Positions 1 through 9,114 of a DNA stretch of 64,000 nt are shown here, piece by piece. A program made the translations under genes and the position numbers. The notes under the pieces were generated by a model. It ran no database searches. It was not told the origin of the DNA and saw nothing but the letters and a program-made list of their open reading frames with translations. The DNA is from AWTP1-9 sp035703165. GTDB taxonomy: Bacteria > Bacteroidota > Bacteroidia > Chitinophagales > Chitinophagaceae. How positions within the stretch are numbered: the stretch's first letter is position 1; each line of letters opens with the position of its first letter. The DNA is taken from the NCBI GenBank assembly GCA_035703165.1, contig DASSYR010000061.1, positions 18,274 through 82,273 on the forward strand, read 5' to 3'.

Positions 1-429
1 TTTGAATTAAATGTTATTGACTATCTTTTAAAACCGGTTGGTTACGACCGTTTTATGAAAGCAGTAAATAAAGTAAGGAACAAACGTGCGATGTCTGACA
101 AACCCGATGATCAGTACTTATTTGTTAAAACCGGCACTAGCTATGAGAAAATTCTTATTACGGATATTGACTATATAGAAGCGAAGGGAAATTACCTGAA
201 TATCCATACAGCTACAAAATCTATTCTTACTTACTTAAGTATGAAGAAGGTAGAAGAAATGCTTCCAAGGGATGTTTTTTTAAAAATACACAAATCTTAT
301 ATAATTAATATTACAAAAGTTACCCGGATTGAAAGCGCACAGTTGTGGCTTTACAAAAAAAGCATACCAATAAGTAGAACACTGAAAGAAAAAGTAAGAA
401 GTATTTTATTAAAAAATAATAAGAGCTAA
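1..429 (+). CDS. LytTR-family response regulator, 3' part only
   Basis: The reading frame is open from the first base of the window, so the gene starts upstream. The first residues read FELNVIDYLLKPV, the usual end of a receiver (REC) domain with the conserved Lys-Pro. A LytTR DNA-binding domain follows (about residues 40-140 of the visible part), with the family pattern of a beta strand motif 'ILITDIDYIEAKGNYLNI' and 'VFLKIHKSYIINI'. By family knowledge it is a cytoplasmic transcription regulator phosphorylated by a histidine kinase of the LytS/YehU type; the kinase is not in the window. The first ATG in the window (55) is internal and not the start. No terminator is visible before the convergent desaturase at 502. 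Confidence 0.9.
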   Translation, partial: FELNVIDYLLKPVGYDRFMKAVNKVRNKRAMSDKPDDQYLFVKTGTSYEKILITDIDYIEAKGNYLNIHTATKSILTYLSMKKVEEMLPRDVFLKIHKSYIINITKVTRIESAQLWLYKKSIPISRTLKEKVRSILLKNNKS

Positions 430-501
430 TACAGCTTTTAATAGTAAAAATGCTCCTTAAGTAACACCGCTCTGATTAAATAATTTCTCTACCCAGACAA
501 A

Positions 502-1572
502 TTAGTACTGCCGCCCTAATTGCCTTAGGTATTTTACGTGAGATGCTACTGCATAACGAACTTTGGGATATTCAATGTAGTGAATGCCATATTCGCGGCA
601 GGCTTTTTTTATTATTTGGCTGATAGCCGGGTAATGAATATGTGATATTTTAGGAAACAAATGATGTTCAATCTGGAAATTTAATCCCCCCACTAACCAG
701 GTTACCATTTTATTTTTGGTAGCAAAATTAGCAGTTGTCTTAATTTGATGAATAGCCCATTCGTCTTCGATTTTCCCGGTAACGGTATCCGGCACAGGAA
801 AATGTGTGTGTTCTACGGTATGTGCTAATTGAAAAACAATACTCAAAACAAATCCGGAAAATAATGCATATACCAAAAAGCCTATTATCCAACTGGAAAA
901 GCCTACGGCATAAATAGGAAATACAACAAATAAACCCATGTGAAATATTTTAAATGCCCAGAAAGAAATATGGTCTCTAAGCCTCATTTTTAATAAATGA
1001 AATGTACCTATTTTACCGGAAAAATATTTTCTATAATCTAATACAAAAATCCAATAGATGTACAACAAAGAATAAGCAAACCAAAAATACAAATGCTGAT
1101 ATTTATGTAGTTTATAATGTTTTTGCGTTTCACACAGGCGTAAAAAGGGTTTTGCGTCTATGTCATCGTCTATTCCGTCAATATTAGTATAAGCATGGTG
1201 AATAACATTATGCTTAAACTTCCACATAAAATTATTAGCTCCTAAAAAATTTAATGACAAACCAGCCAGTTGGTTTATCCATTTATATTTACTAAAACTA
1301 CCGTGTGCACCATCGTGCATTACATTAAAACCAATAGCTGCGGTTAAACCGCCAAGCAAAATACATTCTATTACTGCAAGAAAAGTAAAAGGAGTAAAGA
1401 AAACAAGATGTATATAAACAAAAAGAAAACTTACAACGAGTATAATTGCTTTTGTAAATAACTTATAATTTCCTGTTTGGGGTTTTCCTACTTCTTTAAA
1501 ATAATCCGTTATACGTTTTTTTAACTCACTGTGAAACGAGTGTGAGGCATTGGAGAATTTAATTGTTGACAT
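502..1572 (-). CDS. Membrane fatty-acid (acyl-CoA/lipid) desaturase
   Basis: A 356-residue integral membrane di-iron desaturase of the front-end/linoleoyl-CoA desaturase type. Three histidine boxes are present: HDGAH at residues 86-90, HNVIHH at 121-126 and QIEHH at 300-304. The Q in the third box is typical of front-end (delta-5/6-like) desaturases, but the N-terminal cytochrome b5 domain of eukaryotic enzymes is absent, so electrons must come from a separate ferredoxin or cytochrome. Hydrophobic stretches around residues 41-80 and 205-250 give the usual four membrane spans. It introduces a double bond into membrane fatty acyl chains; the regiospecificity cannot be read from sequence. It stands alone and is convergent with the LytTR gene. 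Confidence 0.92.
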   Translation of the reverse strand: MSTIKFSNASHSFHSELKKRITDYFKEVGKPQTGNYKLFTKAIILVVSFLFVYIHLVFFTPFTFLAVIECILLGGLTAAIGFNVMHDGAHGSFSKYKWINQLAGLSLNFLGANNFMWKFKHNVIHHAYTNIDGIDDDIDAKPFLRLCETQKHYKLHKYQHLYFWFAYSLLYIYWIFVLDYRKYFSGKIGTFHLLKMRLRDHISFWAFKIFHMGLFVVFPIYAVGFSSWIIGFLVYALFSGFVLSIVFQLAHTVEHTHFPVPDTVTGKIEDEWAIHQIKTTANFATKNKMVTWLVGGLNFQIEHHLFPKISHIHYPAISQIIKKACREYGIHYIEYPKVRYAVASHVKYLRQLGRQY

Positions 1573-1589
1573 TCAATATGTATTAAAAT

Positions 1590-1643
1590 AAAAACTTTTG
1601 TAAACTTACTGTATAATAACGTCTAAATGGCCAAAAAGTTTTT
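1590..1643. repeat. Inverted repeat upstream of the desaturase
   Basis: AAAAACTTTT at 1590-1599 and its exact reverse complement at 1634-1643, separated by 34 bases, 18 bases upstream of the desaturase start. It could be an operator, but the arms are AT-rich and a chance origin is possible. Confidence 0.3.
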
Positions 1644-1674
1644 ACCGCTGGTGTAATAGTTTGGTTTTGTTGTT

Positions 1675-2406
1675 TTAAGTTTCTACCTGTATCAAAGAAT
1701 CAAGGTTTCGAAGACCTATTTTTTTCTCTGAAGTAAAGCCCTCTGCAAATTTAACGCCTATTCGTTTGCCCAATACCCTTGCCCGGGCAATAACACTTTC
1801 ATAAAATTCAGGTGAGGATATATAGGTTTGGGGGCCATCATCGTAAGAACTTTTAAATTGAGTTCCGTAAGCTTCTATGGCTTTCATCCGCTGTTCAAAT
1901 ACCTCTGTTATATCAATTATTAAATGGGGTTCAAAAAAGCGATCTTGTATATAATGTAAAAGGTAGTAAGGCCTCCATCTATCCTGGGGAACTCCGCTAT
2001 CATCAAAGGTCTCAATTTTAGATAGCCCGGAAAGGAAACAGGCATCGGAAATTAATTTTCCGGCCCGGCCATGGTCGGGATGCCGGTCGTGCACAGCATT
2101 TCCAATTACTATATCTGGCTGGTATTTGCGTAATACTTTTATCAGTTGCAATTGATGCTCTTCATCGTTTTTAAAAAAGCCATCCCGCATTTTAAGGTTC
2201 TCCCGAATGTGTACTCCCATAATGGCTGCGGCGGCAGCGGATTCTTTGTACCGTGTTTCAACCGTTCCTCTTGTACCTAATTCGCCTTGTGTTAAATCTA
2301 CAATACCTACTTTTTTACCTAACCTAATCTCATTAATAATAGTACCTGAGCAACCTAATTCCACATCATCGGGATGAACTCCAATAGCTAATAGATCTAA
2401 TTTCAT
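1675..2406 (-). CDS. bshB1: Bacillithiol biosynthesis deacetylase BshB1
   Basis: A 243-residue PIG-L/LmbE-family zinc deacetylase. The N-terminal GVHPDDVELGCSG motif (HPDD at residues 11-14) and the second motif HPDH (H109, H112) supply the zinc ligands and catalytic Asp. Length and the segment 'VDLTQGELGTRGTVETR' match the BshB1 subfamily, which removes the acetyl group from N-acetylglucosaminyl-malate in bacillithiol synthesis in the cytoplasm. The partners bshA and bshC are not in this window. A TACCTTTG -7 element lies 20 bases upstream of the ATG, at the 3' end of the preceding minus-strand gene, so bshB1 has its own promoter. Confidence 0.9.
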   Translation of the reverse strand: MKLDLLAIGVHPDDVELGCSGTIINEIRLGKKVGIVDLTQGELGTRGTVETRYKESAAAAAIMGVHIRENLKMRDGFFKNDEEHQLQLIKVLRKYQPDIVIGNAVHDRHPDHGRAGKLISDACFLSGLSKIETFDDSGVPQDRWRPYYLLHYIQDRFFEPHLIIDITEVFEQRMKAIEAYGTQFKSSYDDGPQTYISSPEFYESVIARARVLGKRIGVKFAEGFTSEKKIGLRNLDSLIQVET

Positions 2407-2425
2407 TTTTTCAAAAAATTATCGG

Positions 2426-2433
2426 CAAAGGTA
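2426..2433 (-). promoter_or_regulatory. -7 element of bshB1 promoter
   Basis: On the minus strand the sequence is TACCTTTG, a perfect match to the Bacteroidota housekeeping -7 consensus TAnnTTTG, 20 bases before the bshB1 ATG. No clear -33 TTG is seen at the expected distance. Confidence 0.5.
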
Positions 2434-2446
2434 ATTAAATGAACCA

Positions 2447-3112
2447 TTAGCGACCATAATAACCGTAATTACGATAATAATAACCATAAGAAGATGCTTC
2501 GAGTTCTTTTAAGACTATCGAAATCTGACGGTCAAATTTGTCTTCCTCGGGGTTATAGTCTTGCTTTAAGCTGGTGCCGAAAAAAAATAAAATGCTTTGC
2601 CAAAAGCGGGCAGTAAGTCCCCCTTTAAGTTCTTTTATAATATGATAACAATCATTGTTGGTTTCCCGGTAAATCAATTTCATCAGCACTTTGCCCTGGT
2701 AAACTGATAAATCCTGTAATTTATCAGAAAATTCCTTTTTTAGTTCCTTCTCCCTGCTCTTAATATATAGCTTTTTATCCTTACGGCCTTCCATTCTCTG
2801 TAACTGTGCATTAATATCATTAAATACTCTCCCGGCCGCAACGGCATAGGGATAGGTTACATAAACTGCATTTCGTAATCTCGTCCATTCTGCCGCTATT
2901 TTTTTCATTGTTTTTTCATCGCAATTACACACAAAAACTTCCGGCAATTCCCGATAAGGGATAAATTCTCCATTGTAATTATAAACCGGAACAATGATTG
3001 TATCGTTGGGCCCATATTTACTCCTCCTTTGTACAGAAGTATCTTCCTGGGCCTGTGTTGTTTGGAAAGAAAATAAAAACAATAAAAAAAAATATATATA
3101 TCGCAGGTACAT
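2447..3112 (-). CDS. DUF4294 family protein, exported
   Basis: A 221-residue protein counted from the ATG at 3112, which directly precedes a signal peptide (hydrophobic residues 5-16, ending in TTQAQ). A longer frame upstream would put an extra hydrophobic stretch before the signal and is rejected. The body matches the Bacteroidota family DUF4294 as I know it: 'LPEVFVCNCDEKTMKKIAAEWTR' and a basic middle part, ending in a Tyr/Gly-rich tail (YGYYYRNYGYYGR). Function is unknown; it is probably periplasmic. It is divergent from the DeoR-type regulator at 3362, across a 249-base intergenic region. Confidence 0.8.
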   Translation of the reverse strand: MYLRYIYFFLLFLFSFQTTQAQEDTSVQRRSKYGPNDTIIVPVYNYNGEFIPYRELPEVFVCNCDEKTMKKIAAEWTRLRNAVYVTYPYAVAAGRVFNDINAQLQRMEGRKDKKLYIKSREKELKKEFSDKLQDLSVYQGKVLMKLIYRETNNDCYHIIKELKGGLTARFWQSILFFFGTSLKQDYNPEEDKFDRQISIVLKELEASSYGYYYRNYGYYGR

Positions 3113-3361
3113 CACAAATAAAAATAGAAAATCTATTAAAAATAATGACAAAACAGTTGTTAAATTAGATGCATATACTATGCTTATTGCTTTAGATGTA
3201 TTAAGAGCCGTTGGGTTTATTATATAATTCTGGTAAACTTTACAAGTAAACAGCTGACTCAAAATCAGAGGAACAAAATAAGTAAAAAAATGCACTTTTT
3301 GGGGGGATTTTGCGTTTTTTTGCAACTTTTTGTTTTACATTCGGGTCACCAAATTCTAACG

Positions 3362-4114
3362 ATGCTTAAACAGGAGCGCCATGCATACATACTCCATCAG
3401 GTAAACCTGCACAATAAGGTATTATCTTCTACACTTAGTGATGAGATAAATGTTTCGGAAGATACTATTCGCCGGGATTTGCAAGAACTGGCTGATATAG
3501 GCAAACTAATTAAAGTACATGGCGGAGCTATTTCTCATTCTTTTTATGGCAATTCATTCGTTAGTCAGCCCAATGTATATTCATTAGCCAATAAAATCAC
3601 GATAGCAAAAAAAGCGGTATCGGTAATAAAGGATGGAATGTTTGTATTAACAGGTGGTGGTACTACCATTATCGAAATGGCCCGATTGCTGCCTGCTTCT
3701 CTAAAAGCAACATTTATTACTACCAGTATTCAAGCTGCTTTGGAATACACTAACCATCCGAATATTGAAGTAATTATTGCCGGGGATAAGATTTCGAAAA
3801 GCTCAAAAATAACAGTTGGAGTTGAGTCCATTGAACGGCTAAAGAAAATAAAAGCTGATTTATGTATTATGGGTGTAAATGCCATTGATGTGCAATATGG
3901 CGTTTCGGATAATGATTGGGACGTGGTTCAAACAAAAAAAGCCATGATAGAATCTTCTCAAAAAGTAGTGTGTCTTACAATTGCAGAAAAGATAAATACA
4001 ATCCAACCTATTCATGTGTGTGGAATAAACAAAATTAATATGTTGGTTACGGAGTTTCCTGCCAACGATCCCAAGTTAAGTGAATATGTTAATGCAGGTG
4101 TAGAAATAATGTAA
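3362..4114 (+). CDS. DeoR/GlpR-family transcription regulator
   Basis: A 250-residue DeoR-type repressor. The ATG at 3362 (MLKQERHAYIL) is preferred to an upstream in-frame ATG at 3290, because the DeoR helix-turn-helix begins at once. Residues 3-55 form the winged helix (pattern VSEDTIRRDLQELADIGKLIKVHGGAI). The remainder is the DeoRC sugar-phosphate-sensing domain with the TGGGTT phosphate-binding loop near residue 98. Members usually bind a phosphorylated sugar or sugar-like metabolite and control its uptake and catabolism. It lies 75 bases upstream of a SusC/SusD pair on the same strand, so it may control that uptake locus (inference). Confidence 0.88.
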   Translation: MLKQERHAYILHQVNLHNKVLSSTLSDEINVSEDTIRRDLQELADIGKLIKVHGGAISHSFYGNSFVSQPNVYSLANKITIAKKAVSVIKDGMFVLTGGGTTIIEMARLLPASLKATFITTSIQAALEYTNHPNIEVIIAGDKISKSSKITVGVESIERLKKIKADLCIMGVNAIDVQYGVSDNDWDVVQTKKAMIESSQKVVCLTIAEKINTIQPIHVCGINKINMLVTEFPANDPKLSEYVNAGVEIM

Positions 4115-4189
4115 AAGTATAAACTATAATAATAAAAATTTAAAGATCAAGACAATTAGGCCAAAACTATAATTTTAAAAATCTACGTT

Positions 4190-7100
4190 ATGAGAAAAAC
4201 ATTTTTGTTTGTTTATCTTTTCCTTTTAAGTTTGTCTCCCCAGCTTTTAATGGCACAGGAGCAAACCGTAAGTGGAACAGTGAGTTCAGTTACGGATAAT
4301 GCACCCCTGATTGGTGTAACAATACAGGTAAAAGGCACTAACATTACAACACAAACTAATACCAATGGTCAATTCTCCATTAAGGCGCAAACCGGACAAG
4401 TATTAGTATTTACCTATGTTGGATATAACAAGAGGGAAATTACTATTAGAAACGCCGCACCATTAAATATTAAAATGGTTTTGGAAGACAATACCCTCTC
4501 CGAAGTTGTAGTTACTGCTCTGGATATAAAGAAAGATCCTAAGGAGTTAGGATTTTCTGCTCCCAAAATATCCGGGACTGAGGTTGCAGGTACCCAAAGG
4601 GAGAATTTTCTTAACGGATTAGCAGGCCGTGTAGCAGGTGTAACCATTAATTCCACAGGTGGTCAGGCAGGATCCTCTGTTAGTATTGTTTTAAGAGGGT
4701 TTAACTCGCTCGCCTTAGATAACCAGCCTTTGTTTGTGGTAGATGGTATTATTCTTGATAACTCTACTTTTAATGAAACCAGCAACTCTGGTTCCAGTCT
4801 TGGTCTAGTAGAAAATTCAACCAGAAATATTAACCAAACTTCTAATCGCAATAGCGATTATACAAACCGTATTGCTGATATCAACCCTAATGATATTGAA
4901 AGTATAACCATACTAAAAGGTCCTGAAGCAGCTGCTTTATATGGCAGCCAAGCAGGATCGGGTGCCATTATTATTACTACTAAAAAAGGTAAAAATGATG
5001 GAAAATTATCTGTGAATTATGATAATTCCTTCCGCATTTCAGAATTAAACAGATTCCCTGAATATTCTACAAATTGGAGTTCGGGCATAAGTAATGGAGT
5101 AGCCGCCAATGTATTCTCTCATTTTGGTCCGGCTTATGCAGCCAATGTTAAAAAATATGATAACATAAAAGAATTCTTCCAAACAGGCTTTTCTCAACAG
5201 CATAATCTCAGCGTTGAATTTGGCAAGAAAAATTATAGTTTTCGTTTTTCCGGATCTGCTTTTAACCAATCGGGAGTAATACCGGAAAATAAATACCAGA
5301 AATATTCATTTAGAATTAGTAACAATACTAAATTGGGTAAATATGTTGATATTACCCCAGCAATAACTTATATACGTACAACTAATGATAAACCTAAAAG
5401 AGGTGGCGGTGGTTATTTACTTAACTTGTTAATTTGGCCGGCTAACAACGATGCAACAGATTACCTTGATGTAAGTGGAGGCAAAAAGCTTTTATATTCT
5501 CTTTCGCCAAACAGTGAAATTGATAACCCCTTTTTTAGCGTTAAATTCAACAGAGGTTATGATGTATCTGATCGTTATATCGCCTCCTTTGGCATAAATA
5601 TCAATCCTTTTTCATGGCTGACACTTTCCGGCCGCTTTGGTTATGATACGTATAAGGCTGACGGATGGTCGTTTTATCATCCACTCTCTTCTATCTTAAC
5701 AAAAGGGACAGGAGGACAGCAGGATAATTATTACAGCAATTACAAAGGATATAACCATACCTTATCTGCTACTGCAAAAAAATCAATTGGAAAGATAAAC
5801 CTAAGATTATTGGGGGGTACCATGTGGCAAGATTACAGAAGAGAAGTATATTCAGTTTTCGGAACCAATTTTGTTGACTCTGTAAACTCAGCGGGCCAAT
5901 TGGTAAAAAATAATGTTGTTATTGCACCCGACCAAATTAATCAATGGATTGGAGACAGTAGCGCAACAAGGGTAAATACAAGACTTAGATTAAATAATGC
6001 AAGTAAAGAAAGAGGTTTAGCCAATTATACCTTAAACAGGCAACTAGCTTTTTTTGGTGAATTTTCAGTAAACTATAATAGTCTTGTTTTTCTTACTTAT
6101 TCTCATCGTTTTGAAAACTCTTCTATTTTTCCAAAAAACTTTAGAAATTATAATTACCCCGCCGGTAGCCTAAGTGCTATTGTAACGGATATTTTTCCAT
6201 TTCTTAAAAATGGAGATATCCTGGATTATATGAAAATAAGAGCTTCCTTAGCAAGTACGGCCCGAGTTAGTGCTCCTTATGCTAATCAATCCGTATTTAA
6301 CTTAATAACAGTAAGTGGCGGAGGTTATGCGTATGGCTTTAACAATAACAACTTTCTTCTGGAACCAGAAATTCAAAATACTTACGAGTTTGGTACCGAG
6401 TTGAAATTATTTAGAAACAAATTAGGTCTTGATATAACTTACTATAATACCCTTAATAAAAAACAAATAGTTGAAAACTTCAGATTGAGCTACGCAACTG
6501 GTTTTGTATTAAATACACTTAATGTAGGTAGCACACGCAACCGGGGTATAGAAATTACAGTTGAAGTAAGTCCCTTATCAAAAAAGGATTTCAATTGGTA
6601 CACCCGTCTTAGCTTTAATAAAACCTGGAATAAGGTGATTTCATTACCTCCAAATGTTCCAGAGTTCTATATATCTGACACCTGGCTTTTTGGAAATGCC
6701 CGAGGTGGTTTAGTTACCGGTGGCCCTACTACGGGTATTACATCTTTTGGATATCAGAGAAACAATAAGGGAGATATACTTATTGATCCTGCGAATGGAC
6801 TACCCTTGGTAGATCAGGCATTTAAAATTTACGGAGACAGAAATCCTGATTTTACTTTAGGTTGGCTAAATAACCTACGCTACAAAAACTGGAGCATTAG
6901 TTTTTTATGGGATTTGAAAATTGGAGGAGATATTTTTAACGCTACAGAAATGTATTTGACACAGCAAGGGCTTAGCAAAAGAACTGATGATAGATATACA
7001 GCAAGAATAATAAAAGGCGTACTCAAGGATGGTTTAGAAAATTCCGCTACACCAACGGTTAATACCATTTCTGTGATTCCAGCCTACAATTCAACGTACT

Positions 7101-7399
7101 ATACAACAAGACTTCCTGAAGAAGAGTTTATTGAAAAAAATGTAAACTGGTTTCGTTTAAGAGACCTGACTATACGGTATAATTTCCCGACTAATAAAAT
7201 TAAATCCCTGCCATACGTAAAATCTCTCGGATTCTTTTTTACAGCCAATGATCTTATTCTTTTTACCAATTATCTCGGCGCTGATCCGGCCATTAATGGT
7301 AATACTGCTGGTACCAGAGGGGTAGGCGGATGGGGATTTGATTATGGTAACATAGCCGCACCGGTAAATTTAAACTTTGGACTGAGAGCGGGATTTTAA
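4190..7399 (+). CDS. SusC/RagA-family TonB-dependent outer-membrane receptor
   Basis: A 1069-residue outer-membrane transporter. It has a signal peptide (residues 1-22), a carboxypeptidase-D-regulatory-like beta-sandwich (about 26-100, TVSGTVSS...PLIGVTIQVKGT), a TonB-box-like segment LSEVVVTALDI (about 103-113), and a plug domain with the SusC signature FVVDGIILDNS (about 182-192). A 22-strand barrel runs to the end, closing with an aromatic residue (GLRAGF). With the SusD lipoprotein downstream (32-base gap) it forms a TonB-energised uptake complex. No glycoside hydrolase, peptidase or sulfatase is adjacent, so the substrate cannot be inferred; a DeoR-type regulator precedes it. Confidence 0.95.
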   Translation: MRKTFLFVYLFLLSLSPQLLMAQEQTVSGTVSSVTDNAPLIGVTIQVKGTNITTQTNTNGQFSIKAQTGQVLVFTYVGYNKREITIRNAAPLNIKMVLEDNTLSEVVVTALDIKKDPKELGFSAPKISGTEVAGTQRENFLNGLAGRVAGVTINSTGGQAGSSVSIVLRGFNSLALDNQPLFVVDGIILDNSTFNETSNSGSSLGLVENSTRNINQTSNRNSDYTNRIADINPNDIESITILKGPEAAALYGSQAGSGAIIITTKKGKNDGKLSVNYDNSFRISELNRFPEYSTNWSSGISNGVAANVFSHFGPAYAANVKKYDNIKEFFQTGFSQQHNLSVEFGKKNYSFRFSGSAFNQSGVIPENKYQKYSFRISNNTKLGKYVDITPAITYIRTTNDKPKRGGGGYLLNLLIWPANNDATDYLDVSGGKKLLYSLSPNSEIDNPFFSVKFNRGYDVSDRYIASFGININPFSWLTLSGRFGYDTYKADGWSFYHPLSSILTKGTGGQQDNYYSNYKGYNHTLSATAKKSIGKINLRLLGGTMWQDYRREVYSVFGTNFVDSVNSAGQLVKNNVVIAPDQINQWIGDSSATRVNTRLRLNNASKERGLANYTLNRQLAFFGEFSVNYNSLVFLTYSHRFENSSIFPKNFRNYNYPAGSLSAIVTDIFPFLKNGDILDYMKIRASLASTARVSAPYANQSVFNLITVSGGGYAYGFNNNNFLLEPEIQNTYEFGTELKLFRNKLGLDITYYNTLNKKQIVENFRLSYATGFVLNTLNVGSTRNRGIEITVEVSPLSKKDFNWYTRLSFNKTWNKVISLPPNVPEFYISDTWLFGNARGGLVTGGPTTGITSFGYQRNNKGDILIDPANGLPLVDQAFKIYGDRNPDFTLGWLNNLRYKNWSISFLWDLKIGGDIFNATEMYLTQQGLSKRTDDRYTARIIKGVLKDGLENSATPTVNTISVIPAYNSTYYTTRLPEEEFIEKNVNWFRLRDLTIRYNFPTNKIKSLPYVKSLGFFFTANDLILFTNYLGADPAINGNTAGTRGVGGWGFDYGNIAAPVNLNFGLRAGF

Positions 7400-7430
7400 C
7401 AACAAGTAGATAAACTTAAAAATATTTAAA

Positions 7431-9089
7431 ATGAAAAAAATTATTATAATCTCTACCTTTTTTGCAGCTTCGGTAAGTCTTAATACCGGATGTACAAAAA
7501 AAATAGACGAAGCATACGCGAATCCGAATGCGGATGTAAGAGTTCCGGTTGAAAAACTATTACCCGGACTAGTTTCTTGCATGGCAGCTAATGCAGCTGG
7601 CCACGGTCCTTTAAATGACATCCGTTTTGCCGGCAAATACATTCAAAATTTTCTTTTCTGTAATTCCGGCGGACGCTATGATCAAATGGGTGGAACTATT
7701 GGCTCGAGTGATAATGCAGGATCATTGTGGCGCATTCACTTTTATGATATCGGGCAAAACTGTAATAGAATGATTCAGTGGGGTACTGAAGAAAAGAAAT
7801 GGGATTATGTGGGTGTAGGCAAAGCAATTTTTGCCTGGAGTTGGCTTACATTATCCGACTATCATGGTGAAGTAGTTTCTGTTGACGAGGCCCTTAATTC
7901 AAGTCAGCTTACCTTTTCTTATGGCAGCCAGGAGCAGGTTTATAATTACGTAAAGAAACTGTGTTATGAAGCCCTGGAAAATCTAAACAAAACAGGAGAT
8001 GGAGTTAGCCAGGCTAATTTAGCTTTGGGAGATGCCTATTTTTATAATGGTGATGTAAATAAATGGAAGAAGTTTGTTTATGGTATTTTAGCTCGTGTCT
8101 ATAACCACCTTAGTAATAAATCTGCTTTGTATAAGCCAGATTCCGTTATTTATTTTTGTAATCAATCAATAAATGCAAATGCCGATAATGCCACTGTAAA
8201 ATTTGCCAATACAGGTGTGAGCGGAACAGCTAATTTTTTTGGCCCCTTTAGAGGGAACCTTGCAAGTGTTGCTGTAGGAACAGAAACAGCTATCAGGCAA
8301 TCTGCTTATATTGCTAACCTAATGACCGGAAGTAATAATGCTTTTCCAGGGGTAAGCGATCCGAGAGCATGGTATATTTTGCGATCTAATAACTCAGGAA
8401 CGTTTGTAGGATTAGATCCCAATAAAGGACAAACAATTATTCCCGCAGCAAACAGGCCAGAAAACTTTTGGGGGGTAAGCCAGTCCTCAGGGGTAAATAA
8501 TACAGCTCCTGCAAATGATAATAACTGCCGGTATATCTTCAAAAATGCAGCTGAATTCCCTGTAATTACTGCGGCAGAAATTCAATTTATAAAAGCCGAA
8601 GCTGCATACAGAAAAGGTGATTTAGCAACTGCATTAGCGGCATACAAGCAAGGAATTGATTTAAACTTTGATATGCTAACGACTACATATGGCGCCAACA
8701 TTCCTCCCGCCAATGTAATTACACCTACCATAAAAGATAATTTCCTTAATAATACTACGATAGTGCCTGCTACAGCCAACGAGTTAACACTAACTCACAT
8801 CATGCTTCAAAAATATATTGCCCTTTACATTCACGGCGCACTGGAAACATGGGTAGATATGAGACGATTCCATTACTTAGATAAGGACCCAATAACCAAT
8901 GAGCAGGTATATAGAAATTTTACTCCTCCAAGTGGGACAGATCTTTATCCAGACAACGGAGGCAAATTGGTTTACCGAGTAAGACCAAGATATAATTCTG
9001 AATATGTTTGGAATCTCAATGAGTTAATTCGTATCGGTGCTGATAAATCAGATTACCATACAAAAGAATGCTGGTTTTCTCAACCATAA
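7431..9089 (+). CDS. SusD/RagB-family nutrient-binding lipoprotein (SusD_2 type)
   Basis: A 552-residue surface lipoprotein with a type II signal peptide and lipobox ending at Cys21 (LNTGC). The layout, 'KKIDEAYANPNADVRVPVEKLLPGLVSCM' followed by tetratricopeptide-like helices ('AAEIQFIKAEAAYRKGDLATALAAYKQGID'), fits the SusD_2 (SusD/RagB nutrient-binding) group rather than classic SusD. It acts as the lid and substrate-capturing subunit on the SusC barrel encoded 32 bases upstream. It is followed after 25 bases by a small DUF4397 lipoprotein gene, so the three form an operon. Confidence 0.93.
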   Translation: MKKIIIISTFFAASVSLNTGCTKKIDEAYANPNADVRVPVEKLLPGLVSCMAANAAGHGPLNDIRFAGKYIQNFLFCNSGGRYDQMGGTIGSSDNAGSLWRIHFYDIGQNCNRMIQWGTEEKKWDYVGVGKAIFAWSWLTLSDYHGEVVSVDEALNSSQLTFSYGSQEQVYNYVKKLCYEALENLNKTGDGVSQANLALGDAYFYNGDVNKWKKFVYGILARVYNHLSNKSALYKPDSVIYFCNQSINANADNATVKFANTGVSGTANFFGPFRGNLASVAVGTETAIRQSAYIANLMTGSNNAFPGVSDPRAWYILRSNNSGTFVGLDPNKGQTIIPAANRPENFWGVSQSSGVNNTAPANDNNCRYIFKNAAEFPVITAAEIQFIKAEAAYRKGDLATALAAYKQGIDLNFDMLTTTYGANIPPANVITPTIKDNFLNNTTIVPATANELTLTHIMLQKYIALYIHGALETWVDMRRFHYLDKDPITNEQVYRNFTPPSGTDLYPDNGGKLVYRVRPRYNSEYVWNLNELIRIGADKSDYHTKECWFSQP

Positions 9090-9114
9090 GTATTAATTAA
9101 TAAAACATGTAATA

